DNA from: Galeruca laticollis
Taxonomy: Eukaryota > Arthropoda > Insecta > Coleoptera > Chrysomelidae
NCBI GenBank assembly: GCA_963921935.1
Contig: OY998179.1
Span: forward strand, 21,759,114-21,823,113
Reading direction: 5' to 3'
Length of the DNA: 64,000 nucleotides
The position numbers were made by a program, and so were the translations under genes. Shown one piece after another: positions 31,364 to 42,584 of this stretch. Every line of letters begins with the position of its first letter. The first letter of the stretch is position 1. The notes under the pieces were generated by a model that worked only from the letters and a program-made list of their open reading frames with translations, had not been told where the DNA came from and did not search any database.

Positions 31364-32578
31364 TTGGAAGAAATTAAAACATTATTAAATACTCACTTTG
31401 GAGATTCTCGCGACTTAAATTCGTTGATTCAAGACCTTCAAAGAATGAAACAACTACCAAACGAATCGCCTTTAATTTTTGTTTCGAGATTACAAACTCT
31501 GGAAGCAAAAATGTATTCAGCTATAAGTAAACAACAGCATTTAACAATAGATCAAAAAGTAGCACAAACACGTCTTATAGAATCATTAAATTTAAATACT
31601 TTATTAACCGGTCTAGATCCAAAAATCGGTCAAATTGTTAGAGCTAGTAATCCAATAAGTGTTTTATCAGCTATTTCACGAATCAGAAGAGAACTTCAAT
31701 TAACTTACTATGAAAACCACAAACCTCAGACTAATCGTAATACAAATAATATACCTACTCGTAGATTTAGCCAAAATTCACCAAAACAATGTAATTTTTG
31801 TCACAGAATAGGACATACTATAAATGAGTGTCTCACACGTCAAAGACAATCTCAAAATTTAGCTCAGGGTTCCTTTAGACCAAACCAAACTCCTAATTCA
31901 CATAACCAAACAGGCCAAAATTTTCCACAAAGGCCACAATTTCAAAATAACCAACAAAATCAAAATCGCCCATCCGTAATTAGACCAAATCCAAGTTTTA
32001 GACCTCAAGGACCACCGGGAAATCGACCCAACACAAATTTTAATCAACAAAGAACTTTTCATTTCAATCGAAATCGTGATTTTAACAAACACTCTCATAA
32101 CAGTTATGACTATTATACAGATGATAGTCAAAATTATTATGAAAATCAAGAACAATACTCCGATAATTCACTTGATTATCAAGAATATTACCAAGAAATT
32201 AACCCCAGTGCTCCTGACTATTATACTGTTAATAGTGAAATAGAGGAAAACTATTATACTGCTGATAGTGATCCTAACTCTGATAATGGTATACCAGTTT
32301 GCAATACGAATGAAGACGAAACTTTCGATTATAGCCATATCGAACAAGACAATTTTAATTATAATAATGAAAATGTTTATAACTTTGATTCTGATAACCT
32401 CCTAAATCCAAATCATGATTATTATCAGGATTTTCGACAAGGCCCTTTACAAACGAAACCCCCAGATCCGCTAAACGACCAAACTTCAAATTTGTCGATC
32501 CCAGACCTCAGTTCACAAATTCAAACCATGAGTTTGAACAGTCCAGAATCGGACTGCCTCGAACAGATGTTCATGTAA
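31364..32578 (+). pseudogene. gag, capsid and nucleocapsid part
   Basis: The frame covers the capsid C-terminal region (LNTHFGDSRDLNSLIQDLQR, LPNESPLIFVSRLQTLEAKM). A single CCHC zinc knuckle (CNFCHRIGHTINEC, about residues 142-155) then leads into a long Asn/Gln/Tyr-rich low-complexity tail that ends DCLEQMFM. The Met at 31364 is an internal codon of the gag reading frame, not a true start. Pol lies in the -1 frame relative to this ORF and overlaps its end, so a -1 ribosomal frameshift would normally join gag to pol. The knuckle binds RNA during packaging. It is broken only by the upstream frame change. Confidence 0.8.
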
Positions 32579-35424
32579 AAAATACCTTACCGGTAAATTC
32601 TAAAAACTTATACTATATTAAAGACAGAACAAACACTTATAAAATTCTAATTGATACAGGTGCTGGATTATCAATTTTCAAACCCAAAACTTGCGAAAAT
32701 TATAGAAATCGATCCCATGAAAATGTAATTATTCAAGGTATAACGAACCAAAAAATAAGAGTTAACGAATCAACCCTTATTCCATTTAAACCTAACGATC
32801 CACACAGAGTATTCATTTGTAATTTAGATATTGATTTTGATGGATTATTAGGCATGGATTTTTTAGAACATTATAATTGTATAGTTGATCTAAAAAATAA
32901 ACAACTTATTACTGATTTCAAAATTGTACCATTATTTAAAGTAACAGATAATGAAACTACCAATATTTCAATCGAAAACCAATTTCCACAAATTTACAAA
33001 AATACAATTTCCATTGAACCTAGGACTGAACAAATATTTAAACTAAAATGCGATTTAGTTTATACTGATGCTATACTGGTAGGTCAAGAAGTAGAGAAAG
33101 TTAAACTACCAAACGCTTTAGTTAAAATAAATGAAAAAGGAGAATTTTTTGTTTCAGTATTAAATGTTAATTGTATACCTAAAACTGTAACATTTTCAAA
33201 ACTTAACTTAGAACCATATGAAATAAATACTGTAAATAATATTCAACTAACTACCCAAGAAATGTGCACCGATAGAACATCGGAATTAAAAAATCAACTA
33301 AGACTTGATCATCTTAATGAAGAAGAACGAGACTTAATTTCCCAACTTTGTCATGATTTTTCTGACATTTTTTATTTAGAAGGAGACATACTTACTTTCA
33401 CCAACGAAATAAAACATTCCATAGATGCGCAAAATTCTAATCCCACTTATGTAAAATCATATCGCTATCCCCAAATTCATAAACAAGAGGTGAAAGATCA
33501 GATCAATAAAATGCTTTCACAAAACATTATACAACCCAGCAATTCTCCATGGTCGTCGCCCGTGTGGTTTGTGCCCAAGAAGCTCGACGCATCAGGTAAA
33601 CAAAAATGGCGTGTTGTCGTAGACTACAGAAAACTGAATGAGGTTACTGTAGACGACAAATATCCGTTACCAAACATTGGAGATTTATTGGACCAGCTTG
33701 GTAAGTGTCAATATTTCACGACACTAGATCTTGCATCAGGCTTTCATCAAATTGAAATAATGCCTGAAGATATACCAAAGACCGCCTTCACAGTTGAAAA
33801 CGGACATTTCGAATTCCTTAGAATGCCGTACGGTCTAAAAAATGCACCTTCAACATTCCAGAGGGTCATGGACAATGTCCTTGCTGGAATTCAAAACGAG
33901 CGATGTCTTGTCTATATGGACGACATCATCGTCTATTCACCGACAATTCAAGAAGCTAACTTAAAACTTCAGCCAGACAAGTGCGATTTCTGGAGAAAAG
34001 AAGTCGCCTACCTTGGACATTTAATCACGGAAGATGGCGTTAAGCCATTTCCGGCAAAAATTGAATGCGTCCAAAAATTCCCTCAACCTACGAACCAAAA
34101 GGAAATAAAATCCTTTTTGGGACTCGCTGGTTACTACAGAAGATTTATACCAAACTTCGCTAAAATTTCCAAACCAATGACAAAACTTTTACAAAAGGAT
34201 GTCCCATTTAATTTTGACTCCGAATGTCAAAAGTCATTCCAAGAATTAAAAAATGCTCTTACTTCTACTCCGATATTGATATACCCAAACTTTGAAGAAC
34301 GATTTCTTTTAACTACCGATGCTAGCGCATTTGCAATCGGTGCAGTTTTGTCACAAGGCCCAATAGGTAAGGATTTACCGATAGCCTATGCGTCCAAGAC
34401 ATTGTGCAAAGCAGAAACCAAATAGTCTACGATAGAGAGAGAACTTTTGGCAATTGTGTGGGCAGTTAAACAATTTAGACCCTATTTATATGGCCGAAAA
34501 TTTACCCTTATAATCGACCACCGTCCACTTACTTGGTTACTCTCTATAAAAGACCCCGGTAGTCGTCTAGCACGATGGCGCCTCAAATTAGAGGAATACG
34601 ACTATCAAATTGAATTCAAATCTGGCAAATCCAATAAAAATGCCGATGCCCTTTCTCGAATAAAAATTAACCACATAAATGACTTTGATTCATTTCGTTC
34701 AAAATTAGGAAACTTTAAATATTTACCTTACCCAATTTATCCCGCTCTTGAAGATGCAGGGCCATCCCAACAAACTGAAAATAAACCTGAAATTGACTGG
34801 GATGTCGCTGCAGAAGAATTTTTGTCTTTTGAGGAACTTTATAAAACAAAATCACTGATTGACTATTCTAAAATAGAATATTCCAATAATCATCTACTAG
34901 ACAAACAGAATAAAAACATTTTAACCTTTTTTCAACAAAACAATTTACAAGATTTTCATGAAAAAATAATTGAGGAAAACCCCGACTTTTCTTATGCAAA
35001 AATTAATGTACTTAGCAGTAAAACTGTCAAAAATAGAAAATACCTTATTATTGCTATACCATGGGATCCAGACAGTATTAGTGAATACTTATTTGCTGCA
35101 ATTTACAGAAATCGAGATTTATTTAAACCTTCAGAAAAATATTTTATCGAAAATAATCCTGACCTACCAATACTAGAAACACTATCATTTCTACTTTCGG
35201 AAGTTGACGTAAAATTCACTATTTGTCAAAATATTACTAAAGAGCCAGAACAAAATCAAATACCTATCATCTTAGATCAATTCCATAATAGCAAAAGCCA
35301 CCTTCACCGCGGAATTAATGAAACTATTAGGCGAATACGACAAAAATATAATTGGGCCGGCCTCAATCGAGATGTCGAAAATTATATTAAGTCATGCCGG
35401 GCATGCCAAGAGACAAAAATATGA
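32560..35424 (+). pseudogene. pol: protease, RT, RNase H, integrase zinc finger; internal stop
   Basis: In one frame, in order: an aspartic protease (ILIDTGAGLSIF near 32655 and GLLGMDFLEHYNC near 32845); RT with IIQPSNSPWSSPVWFVPKK, WRVVVDYRKLNEV, TTLDLASGFHQIE and CLVYMDDIIVYS; RNase H (TTDASAFAIGAVL, then IVWAVKQFRPYLYGRK and LIIDHRPLTWLL); and the integrase HHCC finger (H-x3-H in HNSKSHLH, then CRAC). A TAG stop at 34423-34425 cuts RNase H. RT also appears to lack roughly 14 residues just after YMDD, where relatives have the linker to the LQPDKC segment. After CRACQETKI the frame stops and the first integrase catalytic Asp region is missing. Confidence 0.85.
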
Positions 35425-36178
35425 CGCAATAAGAGACGAACTAACAAAATTTTCTCAAGCATATCCGCTTGAAGATAAAAGTGCCAAATCCGTTGTCACT
35501 TCATTATTAGCTTATTTTCAGCATTTTGGTGCACCACTTCGCATTCATTGCGATGCCGGTCGCGAATTCAATAATGCGTTAATGAAAGACCTTTGTAATA
35601 TGTTCGATATTAAGTTAACATATTCAAGTGTCGGTCATCCGCAAAGTAACGGATCTCTAGAAAGATTACATGCTACTCTGTTAGAAATGATTCGATTAAA
35701 TTTAGCAGACCACCCCAATGAACACCCCTTCAGTATTTTACCATTTGCTATTATCGCTTATAATAACTCTATAAACAAAACACACGGATTCACACCATAC
35801 GAACTTGTATTTGGACACACGTCCAGTAGACCTCCCGAAAAATTATACAATGAACAAGAATTAATTACTAAATATATTAGAGATCTAAATAACCGCATAT
35901 CCTATTATTATAAAATAGCGAGAGAAAAAACCATAAAGCAAAAAGAAAAAGCTAAAGACCGATTTGACAAACATGTCTCCGAAAACAAACCAAATTATGA
36001 AGTAGGTGACAAAGTTTACGTAAAAGAAACTCAAATAAAAAACAAGTTAGAAAATAAGTTTAATGGCCCTTTTGAAATACTAGAGATACACAGAAATTCC
36101 GCAACAGTATTAAATTTAGAAACAAATAACAAATCAAAAATAAATTTCGATCTTATGAAACCCTATGTTGAAAATTAA
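35410..36178 (+). pseudogene. integrase C-terminal half, shifted frame
   Basis: Starting at about DELTKFSQAYPL, the frame carries the rest of the integrase core: IHCDAGREFNN with the second catalytic Asp, and GHPQSNGSLERLH with the catalytic Glu. It ends in the NKFNGPFEI (GPF/Y) module and the stop. The segment with the first catalytic Asp is deleted at the junction with the upstream frame, so no active DD35E enzyme can form. The codons before about 35430 are read out of frame from the zinc-finger region. Confidence 0.8.
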
Positions 36179-36179
36179 C

Positions 36180-36189
36180 TTATTTTCAG
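36180..36189 (+). promoter_or_regulatory. probable splice acceptor for env mRNA
   Basis: TTATTTTCAG lies directly after the integrase stop and just before hydrophobic codons FLLLIGTATC that look like the end of a signal peptide. Errantivirus env is known to be expressed from a spliced RNA. Confidence 0.5.
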
Positions 36190-36190
36190 G

Positions 36191-37770
36191 TTTCTGCTGC
36201 TGATCGGAACAGCAACATGTCAATATAAAATCGAACCCATAAACAATACAGTTGGAATCTACTACCACGACGAAACCAAAATAATGGTTTCGACGACGAA
36301 TGGACTTTATTAGTGCATAAAAATATATCAGCTTTTAAACAAACTTTTGAAAGAAATAATAGAATTCTTGACACAATTCAAAATACCTTTACTTCAAACT
36401 ACTCCAGTATGAAGTCCTTCCGATCCGAAGTAAAATCACATTTGGCATTATTGCAACAAATTACAAAATCTATTGGCGATAAATTTAGTGAAATATCTTT
36501 CGATGTTAAAAGACAAAAACGAGGGTTAATTAATGGTATTGGCACCATATTTAAATCAATAACCGGAAATCTCGATGCGTCTGACGGTGAATATTATATG
36601 GACTGCATTAATAAATTAAAAACTGATCAAAACCAGATAGAAAACTTATTAAAAAATCAAATGTCAATCACAAGCTCAGTCATAACAAATCTCAACAGTA
36701 CTATAGGACAATTAAAATTAAATGAGAAAATATTTAACTCAGATATAGAAAAAATTGAAACCACCATTCGACAATCAACAAACGAAATTGCGCTTATCGA
36801 AGCCAAATTAAATTTCTTTGAAATTTGCGAACAACTAATGGAGAGTTATTCGTATCCTGAAAATACTATTAATGATATTCTAAACTCTATCACTTTTGCA
36901 CAGCTTCAAATAATTCATACTTCTATTATTGAACCAGAAAATTTGATCACTGCTCTTAAGAAAATATCAGAAAATACAGTAAGAAAAGGTTTACCGCTAC
37001 CAATAAAATATTCTGAAATTTCACAGTATTTGGAAATAATCGATCTCGAAGCATATCAAACAAACTCAGATCTTGTTTTCGTTCTTAAAATACCTTTGAT
37101 TGAACCACAAGTATTTACTTTATTCCACCTATACCCAATACCAATTTATGATAATAGAACTGGATTTCACCACATTTTATCATTTTCACAAAAATATTTA
37201 GCGCGAGATGATGATTCTTTATCCTACATTCCAATCCACGATTTACAAAAGTGTAAACAGTTATCTACCCATCAAAAGTTGTGTCGCGATGTTTACGCGT
37301 ACCCTATAGACGATAACGCGATATGTGAAGCCCGTTTGTTAAGACAATATAAGACATTTCCTGCGAATTGTAAAAGTGCGGTAGTCAACGGACAAGGTTA
37401 TAATGTGCAAAAACTCGAAGAAAACGTGTGGCTAGTGTCGATTACCGAACCGGTACACGTGACCATAAGTCTTCCAGACACAAAAATGAAAACATTAACC
37501 GTAAATGAAAATTCTATTTTACAGCTATACTCAGGATGCTCCGCTTTTGTTGGCATTACTAAAATACAAGCTAGTACCAGAAAAACTATAAACATTCCTC
37601 ATGTACTTCATCCCGTAATGATTGATTACAACTGTTGTCTAGACATTCCAAACAAAGTAGAAGTACCCAAAATAGAACCACTAGATCTTAATAACATTAA
37701 CTTGAATGATCTGCAAGTGACAAAACACAAACTGGACCAATACTCAAAAAGTTTGGATGGTGGTTCCTAA
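36191..37770 (+). pseudogene. env (baculovirus F-like fusion glycoprotein), anchorless and frame-broken
   Basis: Signal-peptide-like codons at 36191-36230 are followed by a one-base frame change near 36295. The long frame from 36313 then carries a furin-type site RQKR and the fusion-peptide region GLINGIGTIFKSITGNLDAS at about residues 74-93. A coiled-coil-rich stretch follows, then a Cys-rich ectodomain (CKQLSTHQKLC, CEARLLRQYKTFPANC, YNCCLDI). This layout matches insect errantivirus Env, which is related to baculovirus F proteins. The frame ends in YSKSLDGGS because leader sequence has replaced what should follow. The membrane anchor and tail are now in a separate ORF downstream. The predicted product would be a soluble, truncated glycoprotein. 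Confidence 0.85.
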
Positions 37771-38036
37771 ACCTTTAAGGAATTTTCAAGTACCAGCTCC
37801 AGATCTTCAAGAAGCAGACGGTCTCTCCGGCACCAGGAACACGCAAACTGCTAACCAGGTGTAGCAAAGCTCACGGATAAGGATTTCAGCTGCCAAGGAA
37901 GGAATGAAAATATTTACGTAAGAATCATCTCGTTTTATTTTTATTTAATATTTTGCCATTTATTTTTTATTTTTACCAAGTTCTATTGTCATAATTTACT
38001 TTTATTTTGAATACAATCATTTTAATATAAAGCAAA

Positions 38037-38411
38037 ATGCCTGAAACACGTAGTGCAACAAACGCTAATGCCAATGTTAATACTCCAGTTGCTCAAACCG
38101 ATCAAGCGTCAAATCTAGAACCTTACACATTATCCGAAATATTTTCAATAATTCCGGAATATGAACTCATAAACAAACCGTTTGTTGAGAAAAATATTTC
38201 GTGGTTCACATATACTACGATCTCACTCATCGTTGCCTTGATCGTCCTCTACACCTGTTATAAGTGTAGAAATATTAAATTCAACAAATCGCCAGGAAAG
38301 CCTGTTCCGGACCAACCGAATGATGTTTTTATCAAAATTCATAACATTCTGCCAAAAAGAAGACCCAAACTTGACACTGAAGCCTCTGAGGAAGTGGAAA
38401 TCGAAAATTGA
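38037..38411 (+). pseudogene. gag-start/env-tail chimeric ORF, 3' copy
   Basis: These 124 residues are the same chimera as at the 5' end: 42 gag codons, then the ELINKPFVEK linker, a hydrophobic anchor and a basic tail ending EVEIEN with the natural env stop. Only a few substitutions distinguish it from the 5' copy. It is preceded by a second copy of the gag leader (from 37758), which splits env just upstream of its membrane anchor. Expression is uncertain, since no promoter is expected here. Confidence 0.7.
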
Positions 38412-38575
38412 CAATTTCATGGTTTAATGTATACCTTTATATTTTTATTTTTTGTATTTTGCGTATTTTCCTTTTAATCTTTAAATCTCTGTATATACTG
38501 TATTGTCTATTTTATATTTTATGTATTTTGGTTTTTATTCTCAAAATTGTTGTTTATCAAACAACAATTTTAATT

Positions 38576-38586
38576 AAGGGGGGAGT
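38576..38586 (+). promoter_or_regulatory. polypurine tract
   Basis: AAGGGGGGAGT ends at the 3' LTR boundary, the expected plus-strand priming site. Confidence 0.75.
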
Positions 38587-38954
38587 TGTTATATACGAAA
38601 AAACGCTTATGTTTAAGTAATGTTACGCAATGTCAAACATCAGATTACGATTTCCGTATTTTCATGAGAACGATGCTACGTTGCGTTTTTATAAAATAAA
38701 CACATTAAGTAGCACAAATATTATGTTACAGAAAAATAATGATTTCTGCACTTTCATGGGAGCGACGCTACATCGAATTCTCCATGAAAATAAACGCTGA
38801 CGTTGATTTAACAAATTCTATAAATTCTTTGACTTTATGTAAAATAGTTAGTTACAATTATAATTTCAACCTATTACTTCTTTTTTATATAACATAAAAC
38901 TGTGTAACTCAATAAAAATTGTTTTTAAAAAGTTTAACGTGAATTTGTGAATAT

Positions 38955-38958
<4 letters not shown>
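38587..38958 (+). repeat. 3' LTR of the errantivirus-type element
   Basis: 372 bp, TG...CA, 4 differences from the 5' LTR. The (TA)n target continues to the right. Confidence 0.9.

Positions 38959-39014
<56 letters not shown>
38959..39014. repeat. (TA)n microsatellite
   Basis: Right half of the TA-rich target into which the LTR element inserted. Confidence 0.9.
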
Positions 39015-39016
<2 letters not shown>

Positions 39017-40835
39017 TGTATGTATATATCTATATGTATTGAACTCATCACATCTATAGGAGTTTGAAGGTGTTGGTGTGTGAGGGTTTCAAGCTGAATT
39101 TGGTTGTAAGTTGCCAAAACATAGGGAATTATTTGTTTTTCATGATATGAATGAAATTAAAATGGGTTATATATTGAATGTGTACCTATGATATCGTTTG
39201 TTTAATGTAAATATTGAGATGCTAAAATAATATTCAAAACATTTACCATTGTCAGGGCTTCATAAAATAATTCAACTCATACCTGTAGACCAGAAACCAT
39301 CTTTAAACAATATAATAACTTGTAAATGTGTCAAATACGTCATTAAAAGTATCTAAAACCATAAAAGAATAAATAAATGTATTTGGATTGTTATAATACA
39401 TCATGTTTAATAAGAATTAGTAGCAGAATCATTATTTTAGAGGTTTATTATTATTCTGACACAGATAACTGTCAACTGATTGGAATGTCAAATTTACTTT
39501 CATAGCATGAAATTTCCGCGACAGAAGCTTGACGCCGCCACAGAGTTCAATGTCAGCGACAGGAATTCGTTGTCATAGAACTATATATAATTCTGACAAG
39601 CGTATAAAGCGACAATGAAATATAACACATAAAGAATTTTTGAAAATATAATTTTGGGCCAAGTTTATGAGAAATAATAATCGTTACCAAATTTTAATAG
39701 AAATTGAAAAGAATTATATATATTTTGAAAAATATGAGTTTGTAGATTTGTCTAATTTAGAATGGAAAAGTATTACACAATGAGAGGTTTTTTTTATAAA
39801 TAGGGATATTTTGGAGAAGTAGAGTTTTAAATAGATGAATTAAATTATTTTGGAAATAAACAAAACATTATATATCATCAAATAGTTAAGAAAAATATGA
39901 AATTAAATGAAAACCTCTGATTTGTAAATTAATGTTAAAAAAAATCTAGTGAGATGATGAGTTTTGTCCATAGCAACGGACAGAGAAAATAGGAGTTGTT
40001 GATTTAAAAAAAAATTGGAGGATGATTTTATGATATTTTGGAGAGAGGACGTAGTTAAATAAAATTTAAAAATTATAATAAATTAGAAGTAAAGTCCTCA
40101 TATAAGTAAAGAAAAGTATATAGAAAGTGTAAATTGAAGATGTTAATTGAAAAGATTTAAAAGTGAATTGAAGGTACAGAAGATATAGGATTAAAAGACA
40201 TAGAAAAGAAAGGTATTGGGTTGATAAGACAAACAGAGAGTACCATTAGATCATATTTCTAAATTAATTGAAGTCTGAATTGGAAAAGGAAAAAAATATG
40301 ACATCTTAAATTATACCTGAAATATAATTTTAAACTTACGTGTTAAGTTCCAGAGTATGTGTATATGATAGACACATTAATAGAAGTGTTAGTGTAGAAG
40401 ATTGATTGTTGGTTCCAGAAGAAGACATCGGTAGTGCCAGGTTAGTGTTGAGTACTTTATTGGCTAACCAATTAAATAACTAAAATAATTTGGATTTGGC
40501 CATTTAAATTCAATATTCTAGCATAAGGGTATTTTAATTCAAAATTTATTAGGTTATAGTTAATTTTTCATTTCATCGTATTAGATTTAAATTTTGTTTG
40601 TATTGATATATATACTTCTTTTCGTATTTTCATTTCATAGTTCTTATGAAATATATAGTTAGAGTGTATGTCATTGTCGTTTCTTTCTGATAAAAAAAAA
40701 TAAACAAAAATAAGTTCCATAACTTAGGCGTACCAACGTATCTTCAGCCCTGAACTCAAGAGATTAAGGAGTACTCATGCTCTACTTGATATAATCACCC
40801 TAATCATAAAAAACAAAATATTTATTAATTGACTA
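39015..40835. other. AT-rich non-coding DNA
   Basis: No convincing reading frame was seen. Around 39520-39610 the base composition is less biased (GACAGAAGCTTGACGCCGCC), but there is no open frame. No terminal repeats were recognised. Confidence 0.5.
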
Positions 40836-40879
40836 ATATATAATAATATATATATATATATATATATATAAAGATATAT

Positions 40880-40957
<78 letters not shown>
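40836..40957. repeat. (AT)n microsatellite
   Basis: A long AT run with two short interruptions. On the minus strand it follows the (ATG)-type tail of the RTE-like fragment. Confidence 0.9.
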
Positions 40958-40958
<1 letters not shown>

Positions 40959-41830
40959 CATCATCATCATATGCAGCTTATTCAACCATTCTGCCATGGT
41001 GTAGCCTCCCTTTACATATTTATATATTCCACTTCCATGTGAGCCCATTGTTGTCTATTGCTAGCTATGCGGCCCCAAGTTGATCCTGCGAGTTTCTTTA
41101 TGTCGTAGTCCCATCTTAAGTTGGGGCGTCTTCTTGGTCTTTTCACGCCTCGGGGATACCATTGCGTTATCTTTGTGGTCCATCTATCGTCTGTCCTTCT
41201 AGCGAGATGCCCCGCCCATTGCCACTTTAGGGATCTGATTCTATTTATGACATCTATCACTTGGGTCTTTTGTCTGATCCAATCAAGCCTTTTTCTATCT
41301 CTCCTTGTTATTCCAAGCATGCATCGTTCCATAGACCTCTGCGTTACCTGGAGTTTTCTAATGATATCAGTTTTCAGGGTCCAGGTTTCACAGCCGTATG
41401 TTAATACTGGTAGTACGCACTGATCAAACGCTTTCTTTTTCAAACGGAGTGACATTCTAGACTTGAAGATGATAGAGTTCTGTCCAAATGTTCTCCATGC
41501 TAATTTGATTCTTCTGTTTATTTCTGGAAGTAGAGAGCCTGATATGTGTATTAGTTGACCCAGGTATATGTATTCCTCTACTATTTCCAGGGCAGTGCCA
41601 TCAATTGTTATTTCTTGTGCGTTTATCAGTTCGTTATACATTATCTTGGTCTTACTCAGATTTATTTTAAGGCCTACTTCGTTGCTTGCTGCATTCAATT
41701 CATTTATTTGTTGTTGCATTTCGCCAGGGTTACTCGCTATCAGGATGATGTCATCAGTGAATCTTAGATGGTTCAAGTATTCTCCATCTATATTCAGACC
41801 TGTGTTGTTCCAGCCCAGTTTTCTGAAGAT
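40958..41830 (-). pseudogene. RTE-like LINE, 3' half of reverse transcriptase
   Basis: On the minus strand the frame opens as GLNIDGEYLNHLRFTDDIIL, giving RT motif C as FTDD. It continues through KTKIMYNE, EYIYLGQLI, the thumb region (VLPVLTYGCETWTL, QRSMERCMLGITRRDR) and the typical C-terminal motif RSLKWQWAGHLARRTD with KRPRRRPNLRWDYDIKKLAG. It stops at 41012. The 3' tail contains GCTGCATATGATGATGATG, an (ATG)n end as in RTE elements. 254 codons are uninterrupted from the Met at 41776, and truncation by (AT)n at 41831 removed the endonuclease and most of the palm. The clade assignment is from overall resemblance. Confidence 0.75.
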
Positions 41831-41853
41831 GTATATATATATGTATATATATG

Positions 41854-41914
<61 letters not shown>
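41831..41914. repeat. (AT)n microsatellite with ATGT interruptions
   Basis: Dinucleotide run that truncates the RTE-like fragment at its 5' side. Confidence 0.9.
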
Positions 41915-41916
<2 letters not shown>

Positions 41917-42584
41917 GCCGAAGTTGCGTCTTCTATTTTTAATGTGTTCGAAGTTTTTAGGCCTGAAACTTGTGCTTTTTGTCCATTTCATCATTTTTTT
42001 TTATTGCTTTCTCTCTTTTTCATTCATTTCTTCTTCTCGCCTTGTTTAAAGTTGTCTTCCCATTATAATTTTATTTAATGGATTCAGTTTCATCCATATT
42101 CACGATTATATTTCTGATTTCCTTATTTTCACATGAAATAAAATGGTGGATATACATAATTTATATAAACGGTAATAGGGATGACATTGGAAATTGAGCC
42201 AGCGACCTATTTTATTGACCTTCTATTATTCTCAACACAGTCAGTTTTGTTTCAGTGTCAATATTGATAAATATTAAGAATACAAAATTTGCCCTCAACC
42301 TATCAATCTTCATTACAGCTGAAAATGTAAAGATAGAATATTATTTACAAAATATCTACTAAAATTAGAACAAGGTAATTAAACAAACTATGTAATTTAG
42401 ATACGTCAAAATATTATTATCACGAAATTTAAGCGCACTAATTAAAAACAAAATAGACACGCAAAAAAATCAGTTTTATGTACTCGCTTAGTAACTATGA
42501 AGAATTTGTACGATGAATTGCCTCTAAGAAGGTATATAAACTTTTCATTTTGCATAAAGAGTAAACTAATATAGTGGACTTGAG
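41915..42584. other. AT-rich non-coding DNA
   Basis: No open frame or repeat was recognised. Confidence 0.5.

Larger units (their letters stand above)
29958..38958 (+). mobile_element. errantivirus-type LTR retroelement with env (9.0 kb), mosaic and defective
   Basis: Two 372-bp LTRs (TGTTATATAC...ATATAACA) differ at 4 positions and sit in a (TA)n run, with TATA on both sides consistent with a 4-bp duplication. The order is LTR, tRNA-Ser-type primer site, gag, protease/RT/RNase H/integrase, env, polypurine tract, LTR, as in insect Ty3/gypsy errantiviruses. A 653-bp segment (leader, first gag codons, env tail) is present twice, at 30388-31040 and 37758-38410, with only 3 differences. A third copy of the gag start lies at 31042-31207. 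Gag, pol and env each carry breaks, so this copy cannot complete a cycle alone. The low LTR divergence indicates a young insertion. Confidence 0.9.

Noticed and set aside
38866..39117. Minus-strand ORF rich in Ile-Tyr repeats, and similar frames at 40833-41048 and 41768-42078
   Set aside because: They are translations of (AT)n microsatellites with no coding character.
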